Below are positions 1 through 8,074 of a stretch of 64,000 bases of DNA, piece after piece. Both the position numbers and the translations under genes were made by a program. Each line of letters begins with the position of its first letter. The first letter of the stretch is position 1. The stretch covers positions 5,022,001 to 5,086,000 of the forward strand of contig CP108997.1 in the NCBI GenBank assembly GCA_036226585.1. Direction: 5' to 3'. Under the pieces are notes generated by a model, which worked only from the letters and a program-made list of their open reading frames with translations, was not told the DNA's origin and did no database searches. The DNA comes from Streptomyces sp. NBC_00708. GTDB lineage: Bacteria > Actinomycetota > Actinomycetes > Streptomycetales > Streptomycetaceae.

Positions 1-1
1 G

Positions 2-1450
2 GCCCGCGCCGCGCTCGGCGCCACCGTGGTCGTCGCCCTCGCCCTGGGCGCCGCCGGGCTCGCCGTGCTGCTCGTGCTGCGCGCGAACCTCACCGACCAG
101 GCGGGCCTCCAGGCCGAGGTGGCCGCCCGGGAGGCCGCCGGACAGCTCGCCCTCGGTGTGCCGTACGACCGGCTGGACACGGGCGACGAGGAGGAGCACC
201 CGGTCCAGGTGACCGACGAGGACGGGCGCGTGGTGGCCGTCTCCAAGGACCTGGAGGCGATCTCCGGCACCGGCACGGACCGGGTCGCGCCGACGGCTGA
301 CGCGAGGACGGAGGGCAGCCGCGACGACGACCGTGATGACGACGACGACCGCGACGCCGGCCCCGGCGAGGTCTCCACGGACGACCCGGACTTCGCCAAC
401 GGCACCGCCACCGTGGACGGCGACCGCGCCGACTACCGGTTCGCCTCGGTCGAGGTGACGGACCCCGCCGGACGCACCCTGACCGTGCACGCGGGCGCCC
501 CGCTGGCCGCCGAGCAGCGGGCGGTGCGCAGTGTGCGCTCCGCGATGCTGGCCGGGCTGCCGGTGGTGCTGCTCGTCGTCGCCGGGGTGACCTGGCTGGT
601 GACCCGGCGGGCCCTGCGCCCCGTCGAGGGCATCCGGCGCGAGATGGCGGCGATCACCGCGTCCGAGGACCTGGGCCTGCGGGTGCCGGAACCGGCCTCC
701 CGGGACGAGGTCGCCCGGCTGGCCCGTACGACCAATGAGACGCTTGCCGCGCTGGAGGCGTCCGTCGGCCGGCAGCGGCGTTTCGTGGCGGACGCCTCGC
801 ACGAACTGCGCAGCCCGATCGCCTCGTTGCGCACCCAGCTGGAGGTGGGCGCCGCACACCCGGAGCTGCTGGACGTGCCGGGCGCGGTCGCCGACACCGT
901 ACGGCTCCAGGCGCTCGCCGCGGATCTGCTGCTGCTGGCGCGGCTGGACGCGGGGGAGCGGGTGGGGCGGACGCGGGTCGACCTGGGGGCGCTGGTCCGG
1001 GAGGAGATCGCGCAGCGGGTGGGTGACCGCGTCCCGGTCACGGTGTCCGTGCGGGACGGCGGCCTCGAAGTGGCGGGTTCGCGCGGCCAGTTGGCCCGGG
1101 TCCTCGGCAATCTGCTGGACAACGCCGAGCGGCATGCGGTGCGTTCGGTGTCAGTGACGGTGGGGCAATCCGCCGGTGGGGTGCTCGTCACGGTCACGGA
1201 CGACGGGTCCGGGGTGCCGGAGGCGGAACGCGAGCGCGTCTTCGAACGCTTCGTCCGCCTGGACGAGGCCCGAGCCCGGGACGACGGGGGAGCGGGCCTG
1301 GGCCTGGCGATCGCCCGCGATGTGGCTGCGCGCCACGGCGGAACCCTCACGGTGTCGGGTGCCCGCTTCGAACTACGACTGCCCCGCCACGACCCGGGGG
1401 CGCTGCCCCCGGACCCCCGCTCCTCAACCGCCGGAGGGGCTTACAGGTAG
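2..1450 (+). CDS. Sensor histidine kinase, 5' end outside window
   Basis: Transmembrane sensor kinase of a two-component system; its regulator gene would lie upstream, outside the window. The frame is open to the left edge, so the true start is not visible; the first in-window start is a GTG at 26, and residues here are numbered from it. A first membrane segment (about 1-20) is followed by an extracytoplasmic loop with a very acidic Asp/Arg run (98-110), a second membrane segment (173-192), HAMP (193-245), and a HisKA H-box SHELRSPIASLR with H259. An N-box NLLDNAERH near 365 and G-boxes DDGSGVPE and GAGLGLAIARDV follow. The last 17 or so residues (after RLPRHDP) are encoded by one arm of an intergenic-type inverted repeat, so this tail is probably not ancestral. 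The stimulus is unknown. Confidence 0.9.
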   Translation, partial: ARAALGATVVVALALGAAGLAVLLVLRANLTDQAGLQAEVAAREAAGQLALGVPYDRLDTGDEEEHPVQVTDEDGRVVAVSKDLEAISGTGTDRVAPTADARTEGSRDDDRDDDDDRDAGPGEVSTDDPDFANGTATVDGDRADYRFASVEVTDPAGRTLTVHAGAPLAAEQRAVRSVRSAMLAGLPVVLLVVAGVTWLVTRRALRPVEGIRREMAAITASEDLGLRVPEPASRDEVARLARTTNETLAALEASVGRQRRFVADASHELRSPIASLRTQLEVGAAHPELLDVPGAVADTVRLQALAADLLLLARLDAGERVGRTRVDLGALVREEIAQRVGDRVPVTVSVRDGGLEVAGSRGQLARVLGNLLDNAERHAVRSVSVTVGQSAGGVLVTVTDDGSGVPEAERERVFERFVRLDEARARDDGGAGLGLAIARDVAARHGGTLTVSGARFELRLPRHDPGALPPDPRSSTAGGAYR

Positions 1451-1494
1451 CCCCGCCGGCGTTTGAGGCGCGGGGTCTCGGGGCGGAGCCCCGG
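1395..1494. repeat. Imperfect inverted repeat pair at the 3' end of the kinase gene
   Basis: The reverse complement of 1395-1441 matches 1449-1494 closely (both begin AGCCCC, contain GGCG-TTGAGG and GCGGGG, and end in a GC-rich GGGGC...GCCCC section), separated by only a few bases. The pair can fold as one long hairpin. The left arm encodes the C-terminal residues of the kinase, and the kinase stop codon TAG sits at the start of the right arm. The sequence resembles the abundant GC-rich intergenic repeats I remember from Streptomyces genomes, and it may serve as a terminator. The family assignment is from memory. Confidence 0.75.
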
Positions 1495-1508
1495 TACGCG
1501 CCGCCCCA

Positions 1509-1979
1509 CTACCCCCGCTGCCCCCGCAAATGCTCCGCCACCGGCGTCAACGCCGCATGCAGCTCCGCCAGCGCCTCCGGCGACAACAGGTCCATGAAGT
1601 GCTTGCGGACCGACGCCACATGGTGCGGCGCCACCTTCCGCATCGTCTCCGCGCCCTCCTCCGTCAGCACCGCGTACAGCCCCCGGCGGTCCGACTCGCA
1701 GTTCTCGCGGCGGACCAGGCCGGCGCTCTCCATGCGCGTGATCTGGTGGGAGAGGCGGCTCTTGGACTGGAGGGTGGCGCCCGCGAGGTCGCTCATCCGC
1801 ATCCGGCGGTCCTCCGACTCCGAGAGATTGACCAGGATCTCGTAGTCGTTGTTGGTCAGCCCGAACGGCTGGAGGTCCTTCTCCAGCTGGTGCATCAGCA
1901 GCCTGCTGACGTCCAGGTGGGTGCGCCAGGCGCACTGCTCGGCGTCGCTCAGCCAGCGGGTGGCCGTCTCGGTCTCCAT
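1509..1979 (-). CDS. absC: MarR-family transcriptional regulator, AbsC-like
   Basis: Winged-helix MarR dimer of 156 aa, the usual length. The recognition region reads RMRMSDLAGATLQSKSRLSH and the wing contains RRENCESDRRGLYAVLT. The protein begins METETATRWLSDAEQCAWR, which I recognise as the AbsC type. AbsC of S. coelicolor is known to influence antibiotic production and zinc-responsive genes; that role here is by homology only. ATG 1979 has no Shine-Dalgarno sequence but lies 6 nt after a TAGAAT -10 element, so the mRNA is probably leaderless. It lies downstream of the AIM24 operon on the same strand, separated from it by a strong hairpin. Confidence 0.85.
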   Translation of the reverse strand: METETATRWLSDAEQCAWRTHLDVSRLLMHQLEKDLQPFGLTNNDYEILVNLSESEDRRMRMSDLAGATLQSKSRLSHQITRMESAGLVRRENCESDRRGLYAVLTEEGAETMRKVAPHHVASVRKHFMDLLSPEALAELHAALTPVAEHLRGQRG

Positions 1980-1985
1980 GTATGG

Positions 1986-1991
1986 ATTCTA
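1986..1991 (-). promoter_or_regulatory. Predicted -10 box of absC, leaderless
   Basis: Read on the minus strand, TAGAAT is followed by six bases and then ATG (1979), the exact spacing of a leaderless promoter. No convincing -35 is visible. The motif CTTTCAA lies just upstream (2001-2007) and could be part of an autoregulatory site, but its dyad is not complete. Confidence 0.55.
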
Positions 1992-2024
1992 CCTAAGAAG
2001 TTGAAAGCCGGACGAATGAGGAGC

Positions 2025-2075
2025 GTGTGACGCCCCGCACGCGCCAGGGCGGGGCGCAGGCGTTCGACGTCACAC
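2025..2075 (-). terminator. Nested hairpin downstream of the AIM24 operon
   Basis: GTGTGACG (2025-2032) pairs with CGTCACAC (2068-2075), and inside it GCCCCGC (2032-2038) pairs with GCGGGGC (2049-2055). It sits 16 bp beyond the last AIM24 stop codon, as expected for a terminator separating that operon from absC. There is no U-tract, which is common in Streptomyces. Confidence 0.6.
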
Positions 2076-2090
2076 TCCGCAGACTACCGT

Positions 2091-2852
2091 TCACAACCCG
2101 AAGCGACGCTGGAGGTCCCCCAGCTGACCGGGCGCCCGGGGTGCGGCGCCCGGACGGCCGCCGCCCGGCACCCCCGCCTGCTGCGGCACCGCCCCCGTCG
2201 GCTGCTCGGGCATCAGCGCCTCGGACGACTGGATCAGCACCGTACCGGCCCCCACGAACTCGAACTGGTGCTCCTCGCCCGACGCCCCGCCGATCCCGGT
2301 GAGCGCGCGCAGGCCGCCCATCACCCCGGTCATGTAGCCGTGGTCGTAGTGGTGGCAGGGGGAGGGGCAGTCCGCCCAGCCCACCAGGGCCTGCGGGTCG
2401 ACCCGCAGCGGCGGCTCCATGAAGACCACCGGCCCGTTGGACGCGGCGACGAACTTGCCCGTGCCGATCAGCGTCAGGAACCCGGGCACGATCGACTGCT
2501 TCAGCGCCAGCGAGGGCTGGTACGCGAGCAGGTTGCCGGAGCGGATCGTCAGGTTGCCGTCGTCCAGGTCGTAGGAGTTCACGTCGAACGCCCGGTCGGC
2601 GAGCAGCATCTTGCCGCTGCCCTCGGCCACCACCCAGTCGCTCGCGTGCAGCGGCGAGTGGAAGCTCGCCCGGACCAGCCGGTCGAACCGGCCGTGCCCG
2701 ATGCCGTCGAAGCCGATCTGCCCGTAGTAGGCGATCATCTTGCCCTTCTGCAGGAACCACTGGCTCCCCTTGAGCTCCACGCAGAAGGTGTACGGGTTGA
2801 CGTTGTCGTCCGACGGCAGCGTCATCGGGTCGAAGACCACGGGGCCGTTCAC
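2091..2852 (-). CDS. AIM24 family protein (third of three)
   Basis: 253-aa cytoplasmic beta-rich protein of the AIM24 (TIGR00266-like) family, whose biochemical function is not established. Family-typical segments are FLQKGKMIAYYGQIGFDGIG near the N-terminus and FVAASNGPVVFMEPPLRVDPQALVGW in the centre. Unlike its two paralogues it carries a Pro/Gly/Gln-rich tail of about 35 residues after PEQPTG. The GTG start at 2852 overlaps the stop of the upstream paralogue (GTGA), so it is translationally coupled. Family assignment is firm; function is unknown. Confidence 0.85.
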   Translation of the reverse strand: MNGPVVFDPMTLPSDDNVNPYTFCVELKGSQWFLQKGKMIAYYGQIGFDGIGHGRFDRLVRASFHSPLHASDWVVAEGSGKMLLADRAFDVNSYDLDDGNLTIRSGNLLAYQPSLALKQSIVPGFLTLIGTGKFVAASNGPVVFMEPPLRVDPQALVGWADCPSPCHHYDHGYMTGVMGGLRALTGIGGASGEEHQFEFVGAGTVLIQSSEALMPEQPTGAVPQQAGVPGGGRPGAAPRAPGQLGDLQRRFGL

Positions 2853-3499
2853 AGTTTTTCCTCCGACGCCTGGACGTACACCGCACCACTGCCGCTCAGC
2901 TCCAGCTGGAAGCCCTCGCCCGAGCCGCGGCCCACCATCTCGCGCCAGCCGAGCGCGGTGGAGAGCTTGTTGCGTACGTCGCCGTGGTGGGCGACATACG
3001 CCTGGGGGTCGACGTGCACGTCGCGGCCCGGGGCGATCGGCAGCTCGATGACCCCGCCGTGCGCCATCACCGCCACCGCGCCGTGGCCGGTGAGCGTCGT
3101 CGTGAACAGGCCCTGCCCGGTCACCTGGCCGCGCACCATGCCCATCACGCCGCCCTGCGAGCCCATGAACATCGTGCCCTGCTGGAGCGACCCGTCGAAG
3201 GCGAGCAGCCGGTCCGCCTCCACGTAGAGGGTGTCCCCGGTGAGGTTGATCACCTGGATGTGGTGGCCGCCGTGGCCGAACATCACCGTGCCGTTGCCCT
3301 CGACCGTCATCAGCGGCGTCGCCTCGTTCGCCAGCCGGCGGCCGAGCATCGACATCACGCCGCCCTGGCCGCTCTGGATGTTCGGCGTGAACGCCACCTC
3401 GCCCCGGTAGGCGAGCATCGCCCCGCGCTGGCTGAACATCTTCTGGCCGGGGATCACCGTCGCCTCGACCATCTTCGAGTTGATCTCGCGGAAGGGCAT
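2849..3499 (-). CDS. AIM24 family protein (second of three)
   Basis: 216-aa paralogue in the middle of the AIM24 operon. The recognisable core is KMFSQRGAMLAYRGEVAF at the N-terminus, VMFGHGGHHIQVINLTGDTLYVE in the middle, and the family-typical HVDPQAYVAHHGDV followed by GEGFQLELSGSGAVYVQ at the C-terminus. It starts at ATG 3499, overlapping the stop of the first gene by one base (TGATG), and overlaps the third gene by 4 bp. Three coupled paralogues suggest a hetero-oligomer (inference). No signal peptide or membrane segment is seen. Confidence 0.85.
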   Translation of the reverse strand: MPFREINSKMVEATVIPGQKMFSQRGAMLAYRGEVAFTPNIQSGQGGVMSMLGRRLANEATPLMTVEGNGTVMFGHGGHHIQVINLTGDTLYVEADRLLAFDGSLQQGTMFMGSQGGVMGMVRGQVTGQGLFTTTLTGHGAVAVMAHGGVIELPIAPGRDVHVDPQAYVAHHGDVRNKLSTALGWREMVGRGSGEGFQLELSGSGAVYVQASEEKL

Positions 3500-4131
3500 C
3501 AGAGATTCCCCCCGATCGTGTTCCGCTCGCTGGGCTGCACGTAGACCAGTCCCTCGCCCTCGAAACGGATCTGGAAGGACTCGCCCGAGCCCTCGCCGAT
3601 CAGCGTCCGGAAGTTCACCCCGGACTGCAAGTTCTGCTGCAGGTTGCCCTGGTGGGCGATGTACGCGCCCGGGTCGACGAACAGCGGGTACTGCGCGGAG
3701 ACCCGCAGCACCACGGCCGTGCCGTCCGACATGATCGCCGCCTGGCCGGTCCCCTCCACGGTGGTGGTGAACAGGCCGTTGCCCGACGCACCGCCGCGCA
3801 GCCCGGTGAACGTGGTGCCCGTGCGCAGCCCCGCGTCGGTGCAGAGCAGGTTGCTCGCCTCCACGTACAGCTTGTCGCCGTGCAGCGAGACGAGGTTGAT
3901 CTCGCTCGCGCGGTCGGCGAAATAGCAGGTGCCCTGCCCGGTGACCTGCATCACCGCCATCGACTCACCGGTCAGCCTGCGGGTCACCATCCCGCGCAGT
4001 CCCTCACCGCCGCCCGTCATCTTCTTGAACGTCATCTGGCCCTCGTACGCGACCATGGAGCCGTTCTTCGCCTTGACGGCATCGCCGGCCAGATCGACGG
4101 CGAGCGTCTTGCTTCCCTCAAGTCGGAACAT
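3499..4131 (-). CDS. AIM24 family protein (first of three)
   Basis: 210-aa AIM24 family member opening the operon. ATG 4131 (MFRLEGSKTLAVDLAG) is preferred over an upstream frame extension because the homologous core begins here and the extension is Arg/Gly/Pro-rich, like an out-of-frame translation of promoter DNA. Core segments are NGSMVAYEGQMTFKKMTGG, INLVSLHGDKLYVEASN and FVDPGAYIAHQGNL, with GESFQIRFEGEGLVYVQ at the end, directly comparable with the second gene. Its promoter must lie in the 256-bp gap shared with the divergent DUF3817 gene. Confidence 0.85.
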   Translation of the reverse strand: MFRLEGSKTLAVDLAGDAVKAKNGSMVAYEGQMTFKKMTGGGEGLRGMVTRRLTGESMAVMQVTGQGTCYFADRASEINLVSLHGDKLYVEASNLLCTDAGLRTGTTFTGLRGGASGNGLFTTTVEGTGQAAIMSDGTAVVLRVSAQYPLFVDPGAYIAHQGNLQQNLQSGVNFRTLIGEGSGESFQIRFEGEGLVYVQPSERNTIGGNL

Positions 4132-4387
4132 TGCCACCCGGCGAAAATAGCGGCAGCCACCGCCGCCGGAACAGGGGCAGTCGCGCGATCGGGCGCCCCG
4201 GAGCGCCCCTGATACGCATCCGGTACGGGACCCGGACGCAATCGGGACGTACTTCTTGCGGAACGGGCGGGCGCGGCCCTCTTCCCCCGGGACCCGCCGC
4301 CGGGCGGGCCGGGCGGCGATGTCACAATGGATGCCGCTTGTGCGTGCGTTCACAAGCTGTCACGACCCTCCCACCGAAGGTGCCCCC

Positions 4388-4738
4388 GTGGACATCAAGA
4401 CCGCTACCGCCCTGCACCGGCTGCGCCTCATCTCGATTCCCGAGGCGCTGTCCTTCCCCGCGCTGATCCTCTTCGGCTCGGTCCTGAGCCGGGTCTCCGA
4501 CATCGACTTCCTGATGATGCCGCTCGGCATGCTGCACGGCGTGCTCTTCGTGATCTACGTCGTCCTGCTGCTGGACGTGTGGGCGAAGACCAAGTGGCCG
4601 CTGAAGCGCGTCGCGTTCTTCTTCCTGCTGTGCGTGCTGCCGTTCGGCGGTCTGTACGGGGACAAGGTGCTCAAGCGCTACGAGGCGGACAGCGTCATCG
4701 CCGCGCGGGCCCGCCGCGAAGGCACGGTCAGCGCATGA
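4388..4738 (+). CDS. DUF3817 integral membrane protein (copy 1)
   Basis: 116-aa membrane protein with three predicted helices. It has the DUF3817 pattern: [19 protein letters not shown], then the conserved loop [18 protein letters not shown] followed by KTKWPLKRV, then [19 protein letters not shown] 4388 is chosen because GAAGG at 4376-4380 is a well-spaced Shine-Dalgarno and earlier in-frame starts lack one. The gene overlaps the following MTH1187-type gene by ATGA, so the two were co-translated. A paralogue lies at 8075. Function of the family is unknown; the short signature HGVLYxIY is shared by both copies. Confidence 0.85.
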   Translation: MDIKTATALHRLRLISIPEALSFPALILFGSVLSRVSDIDFLMMPLGMLHGVLFVIYVVLLLDVWAKTKWPLKRVAFFFLLCVLPFGGLYGDKVLKRYEADSVIAARARREGTVSA

Positions 4739-5066
4739 TCGTCGCCTTCTCCGTCAGCCCGCTCGGGGTCGGCGAGGACGTCGGGGAGTACGTCGCCGAC
4801 GCCGTCCGGGTCGTCCGCGAGTCCGGGCTGCCCAACCGCACGGACGCGATGTTCACCTCCGTCGAGGGGGAGTGGGACGAGAGTGGGGTCTCCCCTGCTC
4901 GAACGTAGTTGAGAGCTTGGGGAAGGACGTCGTCAAGCGCGCCGTGGCCGCCGTCGAGGCGCGCGCCGGGCGGGTCTCCCTCGTGCTGAAGGCCGACATC
5001 CGGCCCGGGGTCACCGACGGACTGACCTCCAAGGTCGAGACGGTCGAGCGGTACCTCGCGGACTGA
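4735..5066 (+). pseudogene. MTH1187-family thiamine-binding protein gene, disrupted
   Basis: The first half ([20 protein letters not shown] to [10 protein letters not shown]) and the second half ([20 protein letters not shown] to ETVERYLAD) are those of one MTH1187/YkoF-type protein of about 100 aa, but they lie in different frames. Between them is a 40-odd bp palindromic element (4882-4925) that adds about 38 bp net and shifts the frame; the first half now terminates at 4908 after SGVSPART. Both halves are otherwise well preserved, so the insertion looks recent. A GTG at 4872 could in theory restart translation of the second half. It is coupled to the upstream DUF3817 gene by an ATGA overlap. 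Confidence 0.8.
4882..4925. repeat. Short palindromic element inserted in the MTH1187 gene
   Basis: The element folds as an imperfect hairpin: TCCCC then GCTC on the left (4891-4900), an inner CTC-AAC/GTTGAG stem around a GTA loop, and GAGC then GGGGA on the right (4913-4923). It is flanked by the two halves of a protein domain, which defines it as an insertion of roughly 38-44 bp with no coding capacity for mobility. It resembles short interspersed palindromes I recall in Streptomyces genomes; this was not checked. No second copy was noticed in the window. Confidence 0.75.
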
Positions 5067-5083
5067 CGCCCGCTCCGCGCACC

Positions 5084-5114
5084 GTGAGCCCCCGCCCCTC
5101 CGGCGGGGGCTCAC
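5084..5114. terminator. Bidirectional hairpin between convergent genes
   Basis: A perfect 13-bp stem, GTGAGCCCCCGCC (5084-5096) and its complement (5102-5114), encloses a CCTCC loop. It lies between the end of the MTH1187 pseudogene and the stop codon of the convergent ArsR-like gene, so it can serve both strands. Confidence 0.85.
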
Positions 5115-5115
5115 G

Positions 5116-6099
5116 TCATTCCGGGACCGCCAGCGCGATCCCCAGCGGCGTCCGCTCGTACAGCACCTGGTGGCCGTAGCGGCGCGAGGTCAGCAGCCCG
5201 GCCGCCCGCAGCACCGACAGATGCGCCGACACGGACGAGGGGGCGAGCCGCAGCCGGTGCGCGAGCGCGCTGGTGCCGGCCGGCTCGTCAAGCGCGCACA
5301 GGACGTCGGCCCGCGCCCGGCCGAGCAGCCGGGCCAGGGCCTCGGGGGTACTCGCGCCCGGCTCCGTCCACAGGCCCCCGATCCCGCGCGCCGGGTAGAT
5401 CACGGCGGGCGGCCAGGGCGGCTCGTATCCGCTGACCACGTCCGGCCAGGCGAAGACGCTCGGGATCAGCACGAGGCCCTGCCCGCCGAGCACCCGGGAG
5501 TGCCGGCCCCGCATCCCCACCAGGGTCAGGGTGGAGTCCGTCCATGTCAGCTGCGGGCTCAACTCCCCGAGAAGACGTGCGAATCCCACTTCGGCCAGCC
5601 GTCGCGAGTGGTACGCGATATCGGCCTCCAGCAGGGCGCGCAGCCTCGACCAGTCCGGTTCGATCAGCGTCCGCCACGCCTCTTCGAGCAGATCGGCCAG
5701 GTCCCGCAGGGCCCGCGCCGGGTCGGCGAGCAGCGCCCGGCCGGCGGGGGAGTCCAGGGCGCCCGGCCGGCCGGCCAGGGGCAGCTCCAGGTCCTGGGCG
5801 ACCAGCTCCGGGGCGGTGGCGCGTACGGCCGCGATCTCGTCCTCGAACGCGACGTACGGCCCCGTGGGCGGCGGGCAGAGGAAGTCCGGATTGTGCCCCC
5901 CGTCGGTCATCAGCGACCAGAGAGGCCGCAGATCGAGCCCCGAGGCCGCGTCCTCGATGCGCCGCAGCCAGGGCTGGTGGTACCCGTGCCGCCGGGGGCG
6001 CAGCAGCGTGCGCACGGCGGCCTGGGTCTCCCAGAGCGGGGAGAGCGCGAACCGGCAGCGCAACAGGTCGTTCTCGTCGAGATGCAGATGGAACGGCAT
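5116..6099 (-). CDS. ArsR-like winged-helix regulator (DUF5937 type)
   Basis: 327-aa regulator with a long N-terminal domain (MPFHLHLDENDLLRCRF onward, DUF5937-like) and a C-terminal ArsR-type helix-turn-helix. The latter shows LDEPAGTSALAHRLRLAPSS, VSAHLSVLRAAGLLTSRRYG and HQVLYERTPLG. It has no visible metal-binding Cys motif, so it is not a classical metal sensor. It is divergent from the MFS exporter gene with a 73-bp gap, the usual arrangement for a local repressor of a transporter. A short dyad, AGAC-GAAA-GTCT (6126-6137), lies in that gap and is a possible operator. Confidence 0.85.
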   Translation of the reverse strand: MPFHLHLDENDLLRCRFALSPLWETQAAVRTLLRPRRHGYHQPWLRRIEDAASGLDLRPLWSLMTDGGHNPDFLCPPPTGPYVAFEDEIAAVRATAPELVAQDLELPLAGRPGALDSPAGRALLADPARALRDLADLLEEAWRTLIEPDWSRLRALLEADIAYHSRRLAEVGFARLLGELSPQLTWTDSTLTLVGMRGRHSRVLGGQGLVLIPSVFAWPDVVSGYEPPWPPAVIYPARGIGGLWTEPGASTPEALARLLGRARADVLCALDEPAGTSALAHRLRLAPSSVSAHLSVLRAAGLLTSRRYGHQVLYERTPLGIALAVPE

Positions 6100-6172
6100 G
6101 GGCGGCCTCGCGAAGATTCGGCGTCAGACGAAAGTCTACGGAGCGGGGTCCCCCCTCCTCCAAGCTGCCGCC

Positions 6173-7489
6173 ATGCCGAGCAACAGCAGCCCACCGCAGG
6201 GCACCGCCCACGACACGGCGGACGCCCCGCCCGCCTCCCGCGGCTACCGCGCCGTCTTCGCCGTACGCGAGTTCCGGGCGGTGTTCGCCGCGCATCTGCT
6301 CTCGCTGCTCGGTGTCGTCGTCAGCGAACTCGCGCTCACCGTCCTTGTCTACGACCTCACCTCCTCGCCCCTGCTCAGCGCGCTCACCTTCGCGCTCGGC
6401 ATGCTCCCGTACCTCGTCGGCGGCATCCTCTTCGCCGGGATCGCGGACCGCTATCCCGCCCGCCGGGTGCTGGTCACCTGCGACCTCGTCTGCGCGGCCT
6501 GCGTCGCCGTGATGATCCTTCCGGGCACGCCGGTCGCCGGGCTCCTGGGGCTGCGCTGCCTGGTCGCCGCCGTCTCGCCGGTCTTCACCGGGACGCGGAT
6601 GGCCGCGCTCACCGACATCCTGGGCGAGGGCGAACTGTTCGTCCTGGGCCGCTCGCTGCTGCGGATCGTCTCGCAGAGCGCGCTGCTCGCCGGGTTCGGC
6701 GTCGGCGGGCTGCTCCTCGCCGTGATCTCCCCGCGCGGCGCGATCGCGATCACGGTGGTCACCTTCCTCTGCTCGGCGACGCTGCTGCGCTTCGGCACCC
6801 GCGACCGGCCCGCCCGCACGGCGCAGGGGGGCGGCGGCTCCACCCTGCTGCGGGAGTCGCTGTCCGGCGCCCGGCTGGTCCTGGGCCACCGCCGCGTCCG
6901 CGCCCTGATGCTGCTGTTCTGGCTGCCCCCGCTGTTCGTCGTGGCACCGGAGGCGGTCGCGGCGCCGTACGCCGACGAGATCGGGGCCGGCCCGGCCGCG
7001 CTCGGGCTGCTGATGTGCGCCATGCCCGTCGGCCACATCGCCTCCGAGCTGTACGCGGGCTCCGTGCTGCGCCCCCGTACCCGCGAGCGGATCGTGCTGC
7101 CGCTGGCCGCCGCCGGGCTGCTGCCCCTCGCGGTGTACGGGCTGACACCGGGGGTCGCGACGGCCGCCGTCGCGCTGGTGGTGGCCGGTGCCTCGGCCGC
7201 GTACGGCATCGGCCTCGACCAGTGGTTCGTCGCCGCCGTCCCCGAGGAGCTGCGCGGCCGGGCCATGACCCTGCTCACCGCGGGACTCATGACGCTCCAG
7301 GGCGTCGGGATGGCGCTCACAGGGCTCGCGGCCGAGTTCTTCCCCGTCCACCAGGTGGTCGCCGGGGCGGGTGTCCTCGGCACGCTGTGCCTGCTCCCGC
7401 TGGTCGCCGAGGTCCGCAGAACCGCACCCACGGCCCGGGACCGGACCGAAGTTCGAGACGGGGAGGACCGACAAGTTCCCCATGGGTAA
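6173..7489 (+). CDS. MFS transporter
   Basis: 438-aa major facilitator with about 12 predicted membrane helices, probably an exporter. After a Ser/Pro/Ala-rich N-terminus come FRAVFAAHLLSLLGVVVSEL and the loop between helices 2 and 3, GIADRYPARRVLV (the MFS motif A position). ATG 6173 is used because the preceding in-frame sequence is antisense to the regulator gene. The end overlaps the start of the following MarR gene by 8 bp. The substrate is unknown; the divergent ArsR-like regulator and the coupled MarR gene suggest response to a small molecule. Confidence 0.88.
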   Translation: MPSNSSPPQGTAHDTADAPPASRGYRAVFAVREFRAVFAAHLLSLLGVVVSELALTVLVYDLTSSPLLSALTFALGMLPYLVGGILFAGIADRYPARRVLVTCDLVCAACVAVMILPGTPVAGLLGLRCLVAAVSPVFTGTRMAALTDILGEGELFVLGRSLLRIVSQSALLAGFGVGGLLLAVISPRGAIAITVVTFLCSATLLRFGTRDRPARTAQGGGGSTLLRESLSGARLVLGHRRVRALMLLFWLPPLFVVAPEAVAAPYADEIGAGPAALGLLMCAMPVGHIASELYAGSVLRPRTRERIVLPLAAAGLLPLAVYGLTPGVATAAVALVVAGASAAYGIGLDQWFVAAVPEELRGRAMTLLTAGLMTLQGVGMALTGLAAEFFPVHQVVAGAGVLGTLCLLPLVAEVRRTAPTARDRTEVRDGEDRQVPHG

Positions 7490-8009
7490 GGTCGTGGCCG
7501 TGCCGAAGCCGCTCAGCCTTCCCTTCGATCCCATCGCCCGCGCCGACGAGCTCTGGCAGCAGCGCTGGGGCCCGGTCCCGTCCATGGGGGCGATCACCTC
7601 GATCATGCGGGCGCAGCAGATCCTGCTCGCCGAGGTCGACGCCGTCGTCAAGCCGTACGGACTGACCTTCGCGCGGTACGAGGCGCTGGTGCTGCTCACC
7701 TTCTCCAAGGCGGGCGAGCTGCCGATGTCCAAGATCGGCGAGCGGCTGATGGTCCACCCGACGTCCGTGACGAACACGGTGGACCGGCTGGTGCGCTCCG
7801 GCCTGGTCGACAAGCGCCCGAACCCCAACGACGGGCGGGGCACGCTGGCCTCCATCACGGACAAGGGCCGCGAGGTCGTGGAATCGGCGACCCGGGACCT
7901 GGTCGCGATGGAGTTCGGACTCGGGGTGTACGACGCCGAGGAGTGCGCCGAGATCTTCGCGCTGCTGCGGCCCCTGCGGATCGCCGCGCAGGACTTCGAG
8001 GAGATCTGA
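7482..8009 (+). CDS. MarR-family transcriptional regulator
   Basis: 175-aa MarR protein with a winged helix: LPMSKIGERLMVHPTSVTNT is the recognition region and KRPNPNDGRGTLASIT the wing. The N-terminal helix SMGAITSIMRAQQILLAEVD forms the dimer interface. ATG 7482 lies inside the end of the MFS gene (TAA at 7487), so translation is coupled and the two probably form one transcript. It is followed by a DUF3817 gene after 65 bp. This is a second MarR near a DUF3817 gene, and not closely similar to AbsC. Confidence 0.87.
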   Translation: MGKVVAVPKPLSLPFDPIARADELWQQRWGPVPSMGAITSIMRAQQILLAEVDAVVKPYGLTFARYEALVLLTFSKAGELPMSKIGERLMVHPTSVTNTVDRLVRSGLVDKRPNPNDGRGTLASITDKGREVVESATRDLVAMEFGLGVYDAEECAEIFALLRPLRIAAQDFEEI

Positions 8010-8074
8010 GAGACGCCGTTCCGGGGCCCGGCCCGCTGCAAGATCGCCCCGGACGTCCGGTTACGCTCGATGCC

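Noticed and set aside
4882..4925. Frame break in the MTH1187 gene considered as a sequencing error
   Set aside because: The break is not a single base but a defined palindromic block of about 40 bp between two preserved protein halves.
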